Source: Paenibacillus xylanilyticus (GTDB lineage Bacteria > Bacillota > Bacilli > Paenibacillales > Paenibacillaceae). Taken from it: a DNA stretch of 64,000 nucleotides. The stretch lies in contig NZ_JABMCB010000177.1 in NCBI RefSeq assembly GCF_013359935.1, positions 186,001-250,000 of the forward strand. Reading direction: 5' to 3'. The notes below the pieces were generated by a model that was given only the letters and a program-made list of their open reading frames with translations, searched no databases and was not told the DNA's origin. Position 1 is the first letter of the stretch. Each line of letters starts with the position of its first letter. This document shows positions 54,929 through 62,890 of this stretch, in pieces. Both the position numbers and the translations under genes were made by a program.

Positions 54929-55555
54929 ATGACTTTCTGGGGTTTTGACAGCACCGATTTTGATGTATTTCAGGTTCCCGGGTTGGAACCGCGTATGGAA
55001 ATGCTGATTGAACGGGTCCGGCCCAAGCTGGAAGAGCTCGGTACAGAGCTTACACCTTTTCTTACTGAGTTAAGTGGAGAAGAGATGTTTGTTCATGTGG
55101 CCAAACACGCGCGCCGTACTGTCAATCCGCCAAAAGATACGTGGGTAGCCTGGGCAGCTTCCAAACGTGGATACAAAGCACTGCCTCACTTCGAAGTGGG
55201 CATGTTCGATACACATGTGTTTGTCATTTTTGCCATCATCTACGAAAGTCCGAACAAGACAACGTTCGCAGAAGGCCTTGAACGCCAGTTGAACGAAGTC
55301 CGCAGCAGCCTGCCTGGGACGTATTACTGGTCCATGGATCATATGGCGCCCCACGGTACACTGCAGAAGGACATGCAGGATGAGGATTTTGATAAAATCA
55401 TTACAAAGCTGAAGACGGTAAAAAAAGCCGAGGTGATGTGCGGTCTGCGCATTGATCGCGATGATCCGCTTGTTGCTGACGGGGACAAGTTTGTGGAAAC
55501 GGTGCGCTCGACGTTTACGACGTTACTCCCGCTGTACAAGATGTCTTTTGCTTAA
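54929..55555 (+). CDS. yktB: YktB/DUF1054 family protein
   Basis: A 208-residue protein of the YktB (DUF1054) family, function unknown. Blocks matching the family: FWGFDSTDFDVFQVPGLEPR, HVAKHARRTVNPPKDTWVAW, LPHFEVGMFDTHVFVIFAII and YYWSMDHMAPHG. A -10 TATAAT lies at about 54899-54904. GGAGG precedes the ATG. Confidence 0.9.
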   Translation: MTFWGFDSTDFDVFQVPGLEPRMEMLIERVRPKLEELGTELTPFLTELSGEEMFVHVAKHARRTVNPPKDTWVAWAASKRGYKALPHFEVGMFDTHVFVIFAIIYESPNKTTFAEGLERQLNEVRSSLPGTYYWSMDHMAPHGTLQKDMQDEDFDKIITKLKTVKKAEVMCGLRIDRDDPLVADGDKFVETVRSTFTTLLPLYKMSFA

Positions 55556-55628
55556 TTGGACAAAAATTCTGACCATCAACAACATTTCAGTTAGAAATGA
55601 CTCTCGAAATGTTGCAGCGTTTATAACA

Positions 55629-55674
55629 AAAGGAGTTCCAATACCGGTTAAACCGGTACAGGAACTCCTTTTAT
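55629..55674. terminator. Bidirectional terminator, yktB / MFS gene
   Basis: AAGGAGTTCC and GGAACTCCTT pair, with inner TACCGGTT/CCGGTA. T-rich on the plus side, so mainly for yktB. Confidence 0.75.
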
Positions 55675-55675
55675 T

Positions 55676-56968
55676 TCATTTGGCCGGTGCTGTGCGATAC
55701 GGTCTTCTTGATAACACAAAATGCACAATGGCAAGCCCTGCCATAACAACGGCACTTCCGATAAATGGCGCGGGGTGGCTGATATGATCCCACAGCAATC
55801 CTGAAACGATTGGCCCTACGACCATGCCGGATCCCTGGAGGGTGAGGAAAAATCCCCAGATGGCTCCGCGTTCTCCCTTCGGGATGAGAGTAGCCACGAA
55901 GGTGTTCCATGCCGGCAAAATCATCGCATAACTCACCCCTACCAGCATGACAATACCAAAAACAACCGGTATGGATGTTATTAACGCAAATGCGAACAGA
56001 CTTGCAGAGGCCAGCAAAAAGCCCATATGCAGAAATAGGGATGTCCCGAACCGATCCACCAATTTACCCACGGGCAGCAATGCAATGACCGTTATCCCGC
56101 CACCTGCGATAAGCAGCAAGCTATAGAGGTTGGGGGAAATATGCAGATCTGTTCGGGTGTACAACGTAATGACCGGACTGAGAAGGCCAATCACAAAAGA
56201 TTGCATGAACAGGGCCGGATATACGAGTGGGTTCACATTAAGCGTGCTGCGTACCCGCTGTAGCGTGCCCTGAACGCTCTCTTTGAGCCTGATCAATGGT
56301 GTAAGCAGGGTCGGCTTCGGCGGAACCTTAGCCGCTGTTCCCTTCGATTCTGCTGCGGTCTGCTGACCTTCCACCACGACGCGGCCCGGAAGAATCATGG
56401 CGACCAAAATAACGAGAACTGCACAGCCAAGAAGCACCAGAAATACGGTACGGTAATCGTGATCCGTACGCTCAAGGAGCCAGTTCATGCCCACTGGTCC
56501 AAGTCCCGTTCCACCCAGAGCGGCCATTTCCAGCGCCCCCATGGCTGTTCCGTTTTTGTTCTGAGGTCCTGATAGCGCAGTCACCCCGGTCATGGCACAA
56601 GGCCAGAGCGGTGAAGTCCCCACACCAAGAATCAAACAGGCCATGGCAAGTCCAAATGCACTTTTGAAAAATATAATCATGATTACAGCGATCAATGTGC
56701 AGATCAGGGCCGTTACCATCGTTGCACGAAACCCGATTCGTTCGGCTGCCCAGCCCGATGGAGCCCGGAACAGATTATCACCCAGGTATTGCAGGGCAAA
56801 GGCCACACCAATTACTCCTGCAGACAATCCCAAAATATTATCCATATACACTGGCAGAATGGCGACCAGCAGGGCTCCTTTAATCACTTCAACCAAAAAA
56901 AGTGTCAGCCACATTGCGATAAAAAACGGTGATCGCAAAATTTTGGCTGGTTTTGTATCTGTTTGCAT
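55676..56968 (-). CDS. MFS transporter
   Basis: Twelve-helix major facilitator transporter of 430 residues. The first half has RAPSGWAAERIGFRATM (motif A-like loop between helices 2 and 3) and the second ALLPVGKLVDRFGTS as the matching loop. A long basic cytoplasmic loop (about 180-215) divides the halves. Substrate unknown; drug or sugar efflux families are possible. ATG 56968 follows AAAGGGG; longer starts to 57037 are not supported. Divergent from speA. Confidence 0.85.
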   Translation of the reverse strand: MQTDTKPAKILRSPFFIAMWLTLFLVEVIKGALLVAILPVYMDNILGLSAGVIGVAFALQYLGDNLFRAPSGWAAERIGFRATMVTALICTLIAVIMIIFFKSAFGLAMACLILGVGTSPLWPCAMTGVTALSGPQNKNGTAMGALEMAALGGTGLGPVGMNWLLERTDHDYRTVFLVLLGCAVLVILVAMILPGRVVVEGQQTAAESKGTAAKVPPKPTLLTPLIRLKESVQGTLQRVRSTLNVNPLVYPALFMQSFVIGLLSPVITLYTRTDLHISPNLYSLLLIAGGGITVIALLPVGKLVDRFGTSLFLHMGFLLASASLFAFALITSIPVVFGIVMLVGVSYAMILPAWNTFVATLIPKGERGAIWGFFLTLQGSGMVVGPIVSGLLWDHISHPAPFIGSAVVMAGLAIVHFVLSRRPYRTAPAK

Positions 56969-57072
56969 TCTTTTTCCCCTTTCGGTGTTCACTGGCCCAT
57001 TTCCTATCCATATTGTAACCGTCAGGAATACGCCCAAATCTTAGCAATTTGAAAATTTGTCAAGCCGACCGC

Positions 57073-57100
57073 TTGCATTCGGTTCCTAATTTGCTATACT
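57073..57100 (+). promoter_or_regulatory. speA promoter
   Basis: TTGCAT at 57073-57078, 16-base spacer ending TGC (extended -10), TATACT at 57095-57100. Confidence 0.55.
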
Positions 57101-57132
57101 CATCTTTGTTTGACATTTTATCAGGAAAGGTT

Positions 57133-58620
57133 GTGACAGCACTGATGGATCACCGCCGTACGCCGCTGTTTACCGCTTTAAAAAACCACGCGGCACTCAA
57201 TCCGGTGCAATTTCATATCCCGGGACATAAAAAAGGGTTGGGAACGGATACCGAATTTCGTGAATTTATCGGCGATAATGCCCTCTCCATAGATTTGATC
57301 AACATCGCTCCGCTGGATGACCTTCATCAGCCTACCGGTGTCATTGAGGAAGCGCAGATTCTGGCAGCCGATGCTTTCGGAGCCGATTATACCTATTTTA
57401 GTGTGCAAGGCACAAGCAGTGCGATCATGACCATGATTTTGTCGGTATGTGAACCGGGTGACAAGATTATTGTGCCCCGTAACGTGCATAAATCGGTCAT
57501 GTCTGCCATTATTTTCTCAGGTGCGAAGCCTGTATTTGTCTCTCCTGCACAGGATGCCAATCTCGGTATCGATCATGGCGTGACTACAGGTGCTGTACGA
57601 CGTGCGCTTGAGCGCCATCCTGACGCCAAGGCATTGCTGGTCATTAATCCAACGTACTTCGGTGTATGTACAGACCTGAAAGAGATTGTCGAACTGGCAC
57701 ACAGCTACCAGGTCCCTGTACTGGTGGATGAAGCACATGGCGTGCTCATTCATTTCCATGAGGATCTGCCGCTGTCTGCAATGGCTGCCGGAGCAGACAT
57801 GGCTGCAACCAGTGTGCACAAGCTGGGCGGTTCCATGACACAGAGTTCCGTGCTGAACCTGAACACCAAAAATGGATTCGTGAATCCGCAGCGTGTACAG
57901 ACTATTCTCAGTATGCTGACTTCAACGTCCACTTCGTATATCTTGCTTGCTTCACTTGATACGTCAAGACGCAATCTGGCACTGCACGGTCACGAAATGG
58001 CCCAAAAGGCAATTGATCTGGCCCAGTTTGCCAGACGCACCATTAATGATATTGACGGGCTATACTGCTTCGGCAAAGAGCTGCTCGGTACTGAGGCAAC
58101 CTTCAATTATGATCCAACCAAAGTAACCATTCATGTTCGCCACCTGGGTATCACAGGTTATGAAACGGAGAACTGGTTGCGGGAACATTACAACATCGAG
58201 GTTGAGCTTAGTGATATGTACAATATTCTGTGCCTGATCACTCCTGGCGATACGGATGAATCTGTGGATATCCTGCTGAACGCACTACAGGATTTGTCCC
58301 GTACGTATTATCAGGTGAACCCTGCACATGAATTGGTGGTTAAGGTTCCAGACGTGCCACAATTGATGCTCACACCACGTGATGCGTTCTATGGGGATAC
58401 GGAAGTCATTCCCTTCAAGGAATCGGCAGGACGCATTATCTCTGAATTTATTTACGTGTATCCGCCGGGAATTCCGATCCTGCTGCCGGGTGAGGTTATT
58501 ACTCAAGAGAACATCGACTACATCATCGATCATGTCGAGGTTGGATTGCCGGTTAAAGGTCCTGAAGACCGCAGCGTGACCAATGTCAAAGTCATTGTGG
58601 AAGCAGATGCGATTTTCTAA
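57133..58620 (+). CDS. speA: Arginine decarboxylase (SpeA, Orn/Lys/Arg decarboxylase family)
   Basis: PLP-dependent decarboxylase of 495 residues, first step of agmatine and polyamine synthesis. It matches B. subtilis SpeA closely: PVQFHIPGHKKG, ALSIDLINIAPLDDLHQP, FSVQGTSSAIMTM, VLVDEAHGVLIHFHE and the PLP lysine in ATSVHKLGGSMTQSS (about 230). GTG 57133 sits close to AGGAAAGG; ATG 57145 is possible but farther from it. Lysine decarboxylase activity is possible, but the SpeA resemblance is stronger. Confidence 0.9.
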   Translation: MTALMDHRRTPLFTALKNHAALNPVQFHIPGHKKGLGTDTEFREFIGDNALSIDLINIAPLDDLHQPTGVIEEAQILAADAFGADYTYFSVQGTSSAIMTMILSVCEPGDKIIVPRNVHKSVMSAIIFSGAKPVFVSPAQDANLGIDHGVTTGAVRRALERHPDAKALLVINPTYFGVCTDLKEIVELAHSYQVPVLVDEAHGVLIHFHEDLPLSAMAAGADMAATSVHKLGGSMTQSSVLNLNTKNGFVNPQRVQTILSMLTSTSTSYILLASLDTSRRNLALHGHEMAQKAIDLAQFARRTINDIDGLYCFGKELLGTEATFNYDPTKVTIHVRHLGITGYETENWLREHYNIEVELSDMYNILCLITPGDTDESVDILLNALQDLSRTYYQVNPAHELVVKVPDVPQLMLTPRDAFYGDTEVIPFKESAGRIISEFIYVYPPGIPILLPGEVITQENIDYIIDHVEVGLPVKGPEDRSVTNVKVIVEADAIF

Positions 58621-58660
58621 CGATCCTTCCTGAGGTTCGACTCGAGCGAGAAGTAACGAT

Positions 58661-58694
58661 ATTGAAGGACCAAGCTCCGGCTTGGTCCTTTTGT
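58661..58694 (+). terminator. speA terminator
   Basis: AAGGACCAAGC and GCTTGGTCCTT pair around TCCG, followed by TTGTTGTT. Confidence 0.8.
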
Positions 58695-58748
58695 TGTTGG
58701 AGCGCATGCAAAATGCACTGGAATACGTACAAATACACGTAAGAAAAC

Positions 58749-58779
58749 AAACAAAAGGCCCCCTGAAATCAAGGAGCCT
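58749..58779 (-). terminator. Terminator of the DUF1292 gene
   Basis: On the minus strand AGGCTCCTTGA and TCAGGGGGCCT pair and are followed by TTTGTTTGTTTT. Confidence 0.75.
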
Positions 58780-58803
58780 CGTTGTTCTATTCCATAAATT
58801 AAA

Positions 58804-59121
58804 TTACTCTTGTCCTGCAACGAGTTCGTTGTATGCCGCTTCAACACGGTTCCACTCGGCTTCGTCTTCAATATTGTAGAGCACCATTTCCTCGTCTTCT
58901 TCTTCCATACGCAGGATGATGCCGTCAGCTTCAGGATTGTTACGTTCCAGTAGGAGCGCATAAACATGGTTTTCCACGTCAAACGTCTCCACCAAAACCA
59001 TCTCCACGTCATTTCCGTTCTCGTCTGTCAGAGTCAGAAGAACTTCTTCATGCTCGTGGTCGTGGTCATGGTCGTGACCGCAGCCGCAGGCATCGCCGTG
59101 TTCATGTGTGTGATCGCTCAT
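58804..59121 (-). CDS. DUF1292 protein (YrzB type) with His-rich N-terminus
   Basis: A 105-residue acidic cytoplasmic protein of the DUF1292 family, found across Bacillota near yrrK and yrzL. The family domain starts at VLLTLTDENGNDVEMVLVETFD; ILRMEEEDEEMVLYNIEDEAEW is the end of it. The N-terminal 24 residues carry a dense His/Cys run (HGDACGCGHDHDHDHEH) that could bind metal. Role unknown. Confidence 0.88.
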   Translation of the reverse strand: MSDHTHEHGDACGCGHDHDHDHEHEEVLLTLTDENGNDVEMVLVETFDVENHVYALLLERNNPEADGIILRMEEEDEEMVLYNIEDEAEWNRVEAAYNELVAGQE

Positions 59122-59219
59122 TGATATACCTCGCTTTGTAAATAGAAATTGTGTAACCTTGCATATCGTAACATGTTCGCAGAGCTAGGTCAATTTACTC
59201 AGCAACGTTATTTTTCGCT

Positions 59220-59774
59220 TCAATCGTTTAGCGCGGTAATGATTTTCTCAGCCACCAGCACGTAATTGCTGTTTGCATTTTCTTTAATATAAAAGCCGAC
59301 CTGGTATTTGCCCGCACGGCTGAAATCATACGTAAAATCGTACGTTCGGAACCAGAAATTATCCTTCTGGGTTTTGAGCTCCTGAGATTGGATATCCTTC
59401 ACCTGTCCACTCGGATTGGTGATGGTTACCTTCACTGCAGCTACATCCGTTGTTAAGCTGTCCACTTGAGAAAACACATTGAATTTCAATTTGCCAACGT
59501 TCACATTGCCAAATACCGTGTCTCCCTTAAACAGAAAAATATGTACATTCGGCTTAATCACCGTTACTCGCTTGTTGCTGTTATCCCATTTGGCGATCCC
59601 TCCTGCTTCTCTCACAGGTACGTAGGTCGTTCCATCAATGAGATAACCTCCATCAGCTGCTTCCTTGCCGTTAATGAGAACCCGAATCTTCTCGTTTACG
59701 GAATCCGCAAACAATAAAGACCCGCCGAGCAAGGAGAATACCGTGACACACAGCAATATTCTTTTCCATTTCAT
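59220..59774 (-). CDS. Secreted copper-amine-oxidase-N-like domain protein
   Basis: A 184-residue exported protein. A signal peptide (about 1-24, cleaved near FADS) is followed by a copper amine oxidase N-terminal-like (stalk) domain: IRVLINGKEAADGGYLIDGTTYVPVRE, common in Paenibacillus secreted proteins. The C-terminal part is a beta domain (VKVTITNPSGQVKDIQSQEL, FDFSRAGKYQVGFYIKEN-like text). No enzyme motifs. Function unknown. Confidence 0.82.
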   Translation of the reverse strand: MKWKRILLCVTVFSLLGGSLLFADSVNEKIRVLINGKEAADGGYLIDGTTYVPVREAGGIAKWDNSNKRVTVIKPNVHIFLFKGDTVFGNVNVGKLKFNVFSQVDSLTTDVAAVKVTITNPSGQVKDIQSQELKTQKDNFWFRTYDFTYDFSRAGKYQVGFYIKENANSNYVLVAEKIITALND

Positions 59775-59904
59775 TCCGTCAATATTCCCTCCCCTGCTGC
59801 AAGCTGTTGTACATTTATACTGCAGGTTTCACTACAAAGTTGCGCTGTTTTTCATCATTTTTCATTTTTTATCCAGAAAATTTTCCACCCCTTGGAATGA
59901 TCAA

Positions 59905-59941
59905 AAAAGAGGCATTTCTCATTCGAGATCGCCTCTATTAC
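59905..59941 (-). terminator. Terminator downstream of the 60002-60202 gene
   Basis: On the minus strand AGAGGC and GCCTCT pair with inner ATCTC/GAGA, followed by TTTTTT. Confidence 0.7.
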
Positions 59942-60001
59942 TAGGTTATTGTAAATCCGTGCTTACACGAACTTATTCTGGGAAACTTCAGCGTTACATG
60001 G

Positions 60002-60202
60002 TTAGGATGTGGTGTGTCGAGTCAGGATGCAAGGGACTCCTTTACCTACTGCCCCTGGCGTCCGCATGCGTGCAGCATAATCCATGCCTCTTACACAGGG
60101 TGTCTTACATCGCTCACATACATCTGAAGTAACCAATTTCATGGATACTCGGATTTTGTCACTTTTTAACGCTGGTGCTTTTTTGCCTTTTGCCTTTGCC
60201 AT
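60002..60202 (-). CDS. Small cysteine-cluster protein, 66 aa
   Basis: I do not recognise it by name. It has a lysine-rich start (MAKAKGKKAPALKSDKIRV), then CERCKTPC at about 29-36, and VPCILT near the end, giving a CxxCxxxC-like metal-binding pattern. GGGGAA is 6 bases before the ATG, and a terminator follows, so it is likely real. It may be a zinc-ribbon nucleic-acid-binding protein; that is a guess from composition. Confidence 0.6.
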   Translation of the reverse strand: MAKAKGKKAPALKSDKIRVSMKLVTSDVCERCKTPCVRGMDYAARMRTPGAVGKGVPCILTRHTTS

Positions 60203-60301
60203 CCCGGATTCCCCATTTCCGCAAGTGCTTACTGATGTAGTGCATCATATGGGGATTCGCCCGGTTTGGTGTCAAAGCCGTGAACTGTTCCGATGTAAAA
60301 G

Positions 60302-61042
60302 TTAGATAAAACCGCCGTTTACACGCAGTGTCTGTCCAGTGACCCATTGGGATTCAGGGCTGACGAGGAAAGAAATGACGCTTGCGATATCCTCCGGCTC
60401 GCCTAAGCGACCAAATGCATTCATTTTACGCAACCCTTCAAGCTGCTGTTCGGTCTTGCCGACGGTAAACAGTTCCGTATTCACAGGACCCGGTGCTACG
60501 GCATTAATCGTAATTTGTTTAGACCCAAACTCTTTTGCAAGCTGACGGGTAATTTGCTCCACTGCCCCCTTGGTTCCTGCGTACACACTATATCCAGGGA
60601 ACATCTGTCCATTCACGGAAGTCGAGAAGTTCACAATGCGCCCTTTGTCCTCCATATAATTCAGCGCCTGCTGACAGGCAAAAAACGTGCCCTTCACATT
60701 AATCGCAAACTGCTCGTCAAACTCTTCCTCGGTCACTTCCGCCAGAAGGGTCGTTTTCATAATCCCCGCATTGTTGATCAGAATATCCACTTTGCCCAGC
60801 TGGTTAATCGTTTCGGAAAATAAACGCTCCACCTCATTTTTTCGTGCCAGATCAGCCTGAATGGTAATGGCACGAACGCCCTTTTGCCGTGCAATTTCTG
60901 CCACTTGCTCAGCCTTGTCTGGGCTGTTCGCATAGTTGATGACGACATCTGCTCCAAGCTCCGCGAGCTGTTCCGCAATGCTCCGTCCAATTCCCCGCGA
61001 CGAACCTGTTACGATGGCGACTTTACCTGATAATTTTTTCAT
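60302..61042 (-). CDS. SDR-family oxidoreductase
   Basis: NAD(P)-dependent short-chain dehydrogenase of 246 residues. The nucleotide motif TGSSRGIGRSI is at about 12-22, NNAG near 90, and the active-site YxxxK as YAGTKGA near 151-155, with the upstream catalytic Ser in FSTSVNGQ. Similar to 3-ketoacyl-ACP reductases and glucose dehydrogenases; substrate unknown. The ATG lies 4 bases from the stop of the tetR gene, so both form one operon. Confidence 0.92.
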   Translation of the reverse strand: MKKLSGKVAIVTGSSRGIGRSIAEQLAELGADVVINYANSPDKAEQVAEIARQKGVRAITIQADLARKNEVERLFSETINQLGKVDILINNAGIMKTTLLAEVTEEEFDEQFAINVKGTFFACQQALNYMEDKGRIVNFSTSVNGQMFPGYSVYAGTKGAVEQITRQLAKEFGSKQITINAVAPGPVNTELFTVGKTEQQLEGLRKMNAFGRLGEPEDIASVISFLVSPESQWVTGQTLRVNGGFI

Positions 61043-61046
61043 AAAA

Positions 61047-61661
61047 TTAATCCCTCCCTATGTTTAGATGAAGCATTCCTAGCACCACCAGCAACCAGAC
61101 CTGCTCGAATTCCTCATCAATCGTCTGACTATGCCATTCATAAGCATGTGACGGGTGATGAAAGCGAGCCGTTGCATGTAAAATTGCTGCCGCTACTTTT
61201 CCAGGGCTCTTTATATTAAGATGGTCATCCTGCTGTATAATCTCAGTCAAATGCTGTGTTAACTGCTCCACATGTCTGTAAATAATATCTGCTGATTCCT
61301 GTGTGACCCTGGCATACATTTCAAATAACTCTGTGTCCGAACTCGCATAATGACGCTTAAGTTGAATCAAAGTCTCGATGTATAATTTTAGATGTTGTAT
61401 TCCTTCTTCCGGGTTACTCCTCTCCCGTACGACTTTCCCGAGTGGAGCAATAATCTCATCTTCCAGCCACTGCGCAGTTACGCCTTCGAGCAATTCCTTC
61501 TTGCTGGCATAATGTCTGTAAATGGTTCCATGACTCACCCCAAGTAATTTGGCCACATCTGTAACGGAAGTTTTGGAAACGCCATAACGCCTGATCGTTT
61601 CCTGCGCAGCTGTAATGATTTGCTCTTTAGTTAGAAATTCAGAAGCTTTGTCTTTTGCCAT
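61047..61661 (-). CDS. TetR-family transcriptional regulator
   Basis: A 204-residue repressor. The TetR helix-turn-helix spans about 10-60 (EQIITAAQETIRRYGVSKTS, VAKLLGVSHGTIYRHYASKK). The C-terminal ligand domain resembles the YcdC/YxaF group without a clear ligand. ATG 61661 has no good ribosome site of its own. It starts one base after the stop of an eight-codon leader frame with a perfect site, so translation is probably coupled. The 34-base dyad in its promoter suggests autorepression. Confidence 0.88.
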   Translation of the reverse strand: MAKDKASEFLTKEQIITAAQETIRRYGVSKTSVTDVAKLLGVSHGTIYRHYASKKELLEGVTAQWLEDEIIAPLGKVVRERSNPEEGIQHLKLYIETLIQLKRHYASSDTELFEMYARVTQESADIIYRHVEQLTQHLTEIIQQDDHLNIKSPGKVAAAILHATARFHHPSHAYEWHSQTIDEEFEQVWLLVVLGMLHLNIGRD

Positions 61662-61662
61662 A

Positions 61663-61689
61663 TCAACGAGATGATTTACGTTTAACCAT
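61663..61689 (-). CDS. Eight-codon leader peptide ahead of tetR (proposed)
   Basis: Short frame MVKRKSSR followed by TGA. GGAGGTGA (61697-61704) is a perfect ribosome site seven bases before its ATG. Its stop is one base before the tetR ATG (TGATATG). No regulatory role is proven; coupling is the simplest reading. Confidence 0.45.
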   Translation of the reverse strand: MVKRKSSR

Positions 61690-61715
61690 CTACTTGTCAC
61701 CTCCACCCTGAGGTT

Positions 61716-61766
61716 AGATTATCACAGATTTTAACAAATGACAAATAATGATTTTTGTCATTTGTT
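61716..61766 (-). promoter_or_regulatory. tetR-SDR promoter and operator
   Basis: On the minus strand the promoter is TTGTCA (61739-61744), 17 bases, TAATCT (61716-61721). A perfect 13-base inverted repeat AACAAATGACAAA / TTTGTCATTTGTT (61733-61745 and 61754-61766, 8-base centre) overlaps the -35. It is the likely TetR operator. Confidence 0.75.
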
Positions 61767-61796
61767 ATCGATTGAGTGTGTTTGGATTGTTCAAAA

Positions 61797-61828
61797 CAAA
61801 AAAAGAGCCCATCACTGAGCTCTCTACC
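61797..61828 (-). terminator. Terminator of the 61852-62034 gene
   Basis: On the minus strand AGAGCTCA and TGGGCTCT pair and are followed by seven T. Confidence 0.75.
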
Positions 61829-61851
61829 TATCTTTCACTTATGAATTGAAC

Positions 61852-62034
61852 TTAGAAAACGTACTTAAACAATAAAAATAGAACCACCAGGATTCCGGCA
61901 AGAATCAGCCAGTTGCTGATTTCCCACCAAATGCCCTTGCCTCCACCCGACACAAGCTGTTGTTCACGCTCATGATGACGCTGACTGTGTGTTTCGGTCT
62001 CCGAGGCATGGGGTGGCTTGCTAAAATCCATCAT
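61852..62034 (-). CDS. Small His-rich membrane protein, 60 aa
   Basis: Unrecognised. The N-terminus is hydrophilic and histidine-rich (HASETETHSQRHHEREQQ); the C-terminal third is one membrane helix (WLILAGILVVLFLLFKYVF). ATG 62034 is 6 bases after AGAGGGGG. It lies about 100 bases downstream of the DUF1541 lipoprotein on the same strand with no visible terminator between them, so they may share a transcript. A metal-binding role is inferred from the histidines and the neighbour. Confidence 0.7.
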   Translation of the reverse strand: MMDFSKPPHASETETHSQRHHEREQQLVSGGGKGIWWEISNWLILAGILVVLFLLFKYVF

Positions 62035-62135
62035 ATGCATCCCCCTCTCCCACTTTTTTTTCACCATCCAATTCCATTATAACCCATAAATGAGTACAGA
62101 ATTAATTATTAGGATATTCTTGGTGATTCAATATT

Positions 62136-62699
62136 CTATTCGGCAGACAATTCACTCTCTGTAACCCATTTATGATTTTTCACCAAATTCCCGCCGCTGG
62201 ATGGCGTGTAATCCACCATATAAACTGTTGTTTGTTCGGCAGAATCAATGGTGGCCTTAGCCCCTTTCATACCAGACATATGATCAGCATTCAGTACAAC
62301 TTCCGTTCCGGCTGCATAAGGTTGATCTGTATGATCCTGGATTTCCTCCTGGATCACCCATTTGTGATTCTTCACCGGGTCTCCCCCCGTTGTCGGTGTA
62401 TACGTAACAGCATAAGCGGTCGTTTCATACGCTCCAACGATTGTCGCTTTGGCCCCTTTCATTCCGGACATATGGTCGGCACTCATTATCACCTGGCTGC
62501 CGGCAGGATATGTAGGATCGGTCTTTTCCTTAATCCCTTCTGGCAGCTCTCCCGAGTCGGCATGGTGCATTTCTCCCGCAGTGGCTGCATGATCGTTACT
62601 GCTGTTGTTCTGATCTGCGCTTTCTTTTTTGCCACATCCACTTACCATTAGACTTCCAGTGATCAACAGCGTCATCATCATCATTGCGTACTTTTTCAT
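62136..62699 (-). CDS. ydhK: DUF1541 lipoprotein (YdhK/CopL type)
   Basis: A 187-residue exported lipoprotein. The signal peptide ends in lipobox VSGC (Cys22), then a Ser/Asn/His-rich linker (NDHAATAGEMHHADSGE) and two tandem DUF1541 repeats with nearly identical ADHMSGMKGAKATI cores and VKNHKWV ends. In S. aureus the DUF1541 lipoprotein CopL binds copper extracellularly. ATG 62699 follows AAAGGAG by 7 bases. The promoter carries a CsoR-like dyad between -35 and -10, which supports a copper link. Confidence 0.9.
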   Translation of the reverse strand: MKKYAMMMMTLLITGSLMVSGCGKKESADQNNSSNDHAATAGEMHHADSGELPEGIKEKTDPTYPAGSQVIMSADHMSGMKGAKATIVGAYETTAYAVTYTPTTGGDPVKNHKWVIQEEIQDHTDQPYAAGTEVVLNADHMSGMKGAKATIDSAEQTTVYMVDYTPSSGGNLVKNHKWVTESELSAE

Positions 62700-62734
62700 A
62701 GTAGCACTCCTTTGGGTTATGAATCTCAATGTTA

Positions 62735-62763
62735 ATAATATACCCCATATGGGTATATTTCAA
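62735..62763 (-). promoter_or_regulatory. ydhK promoter with CsoR-like operator in the spacer
   Basis: On the minus strand TTGAAA (62758-62763), 17 bases, TATTAT (62735-62740). A perfect 9-base inverted repeat AATATACCC / GGGTATATT with a 5-base centre (62737-62759) fills the spacer and overlaps the -10. It has the TACCC...GGGTA form of CsoR-type operators. Confidence 0.75.
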
Positions 62764-62796
62764 TCATCATTCTTCCCCATTACTGGTTTAAAAAAT

Positions 62797-62864
62797 AAAA
62801 AAACACCTTCAACTTCGGTATCCCTTTTTGTGCCAAAGGACAGCCGTTTGAAGGTGCTTGAGAT
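62797..62864 (-). terminator. ohr terminator
   Basis: On the minus strand GCACCTTCAA and TTGAAGGTG pair around a long loop that itself contains a smaller hairpin, followed by seven T. Confidence 0.75.
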
Positions 62865-62890
62865 TTCTGAGCGAGTATATGACTCCGTAA

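Noticed and set aside
60159-60347. A 62-residue minus-strand frame
   Set aside because: It overlaps both the SDR 3' end and the start of the small cysteine protein, which has the better ribosome site and composition.
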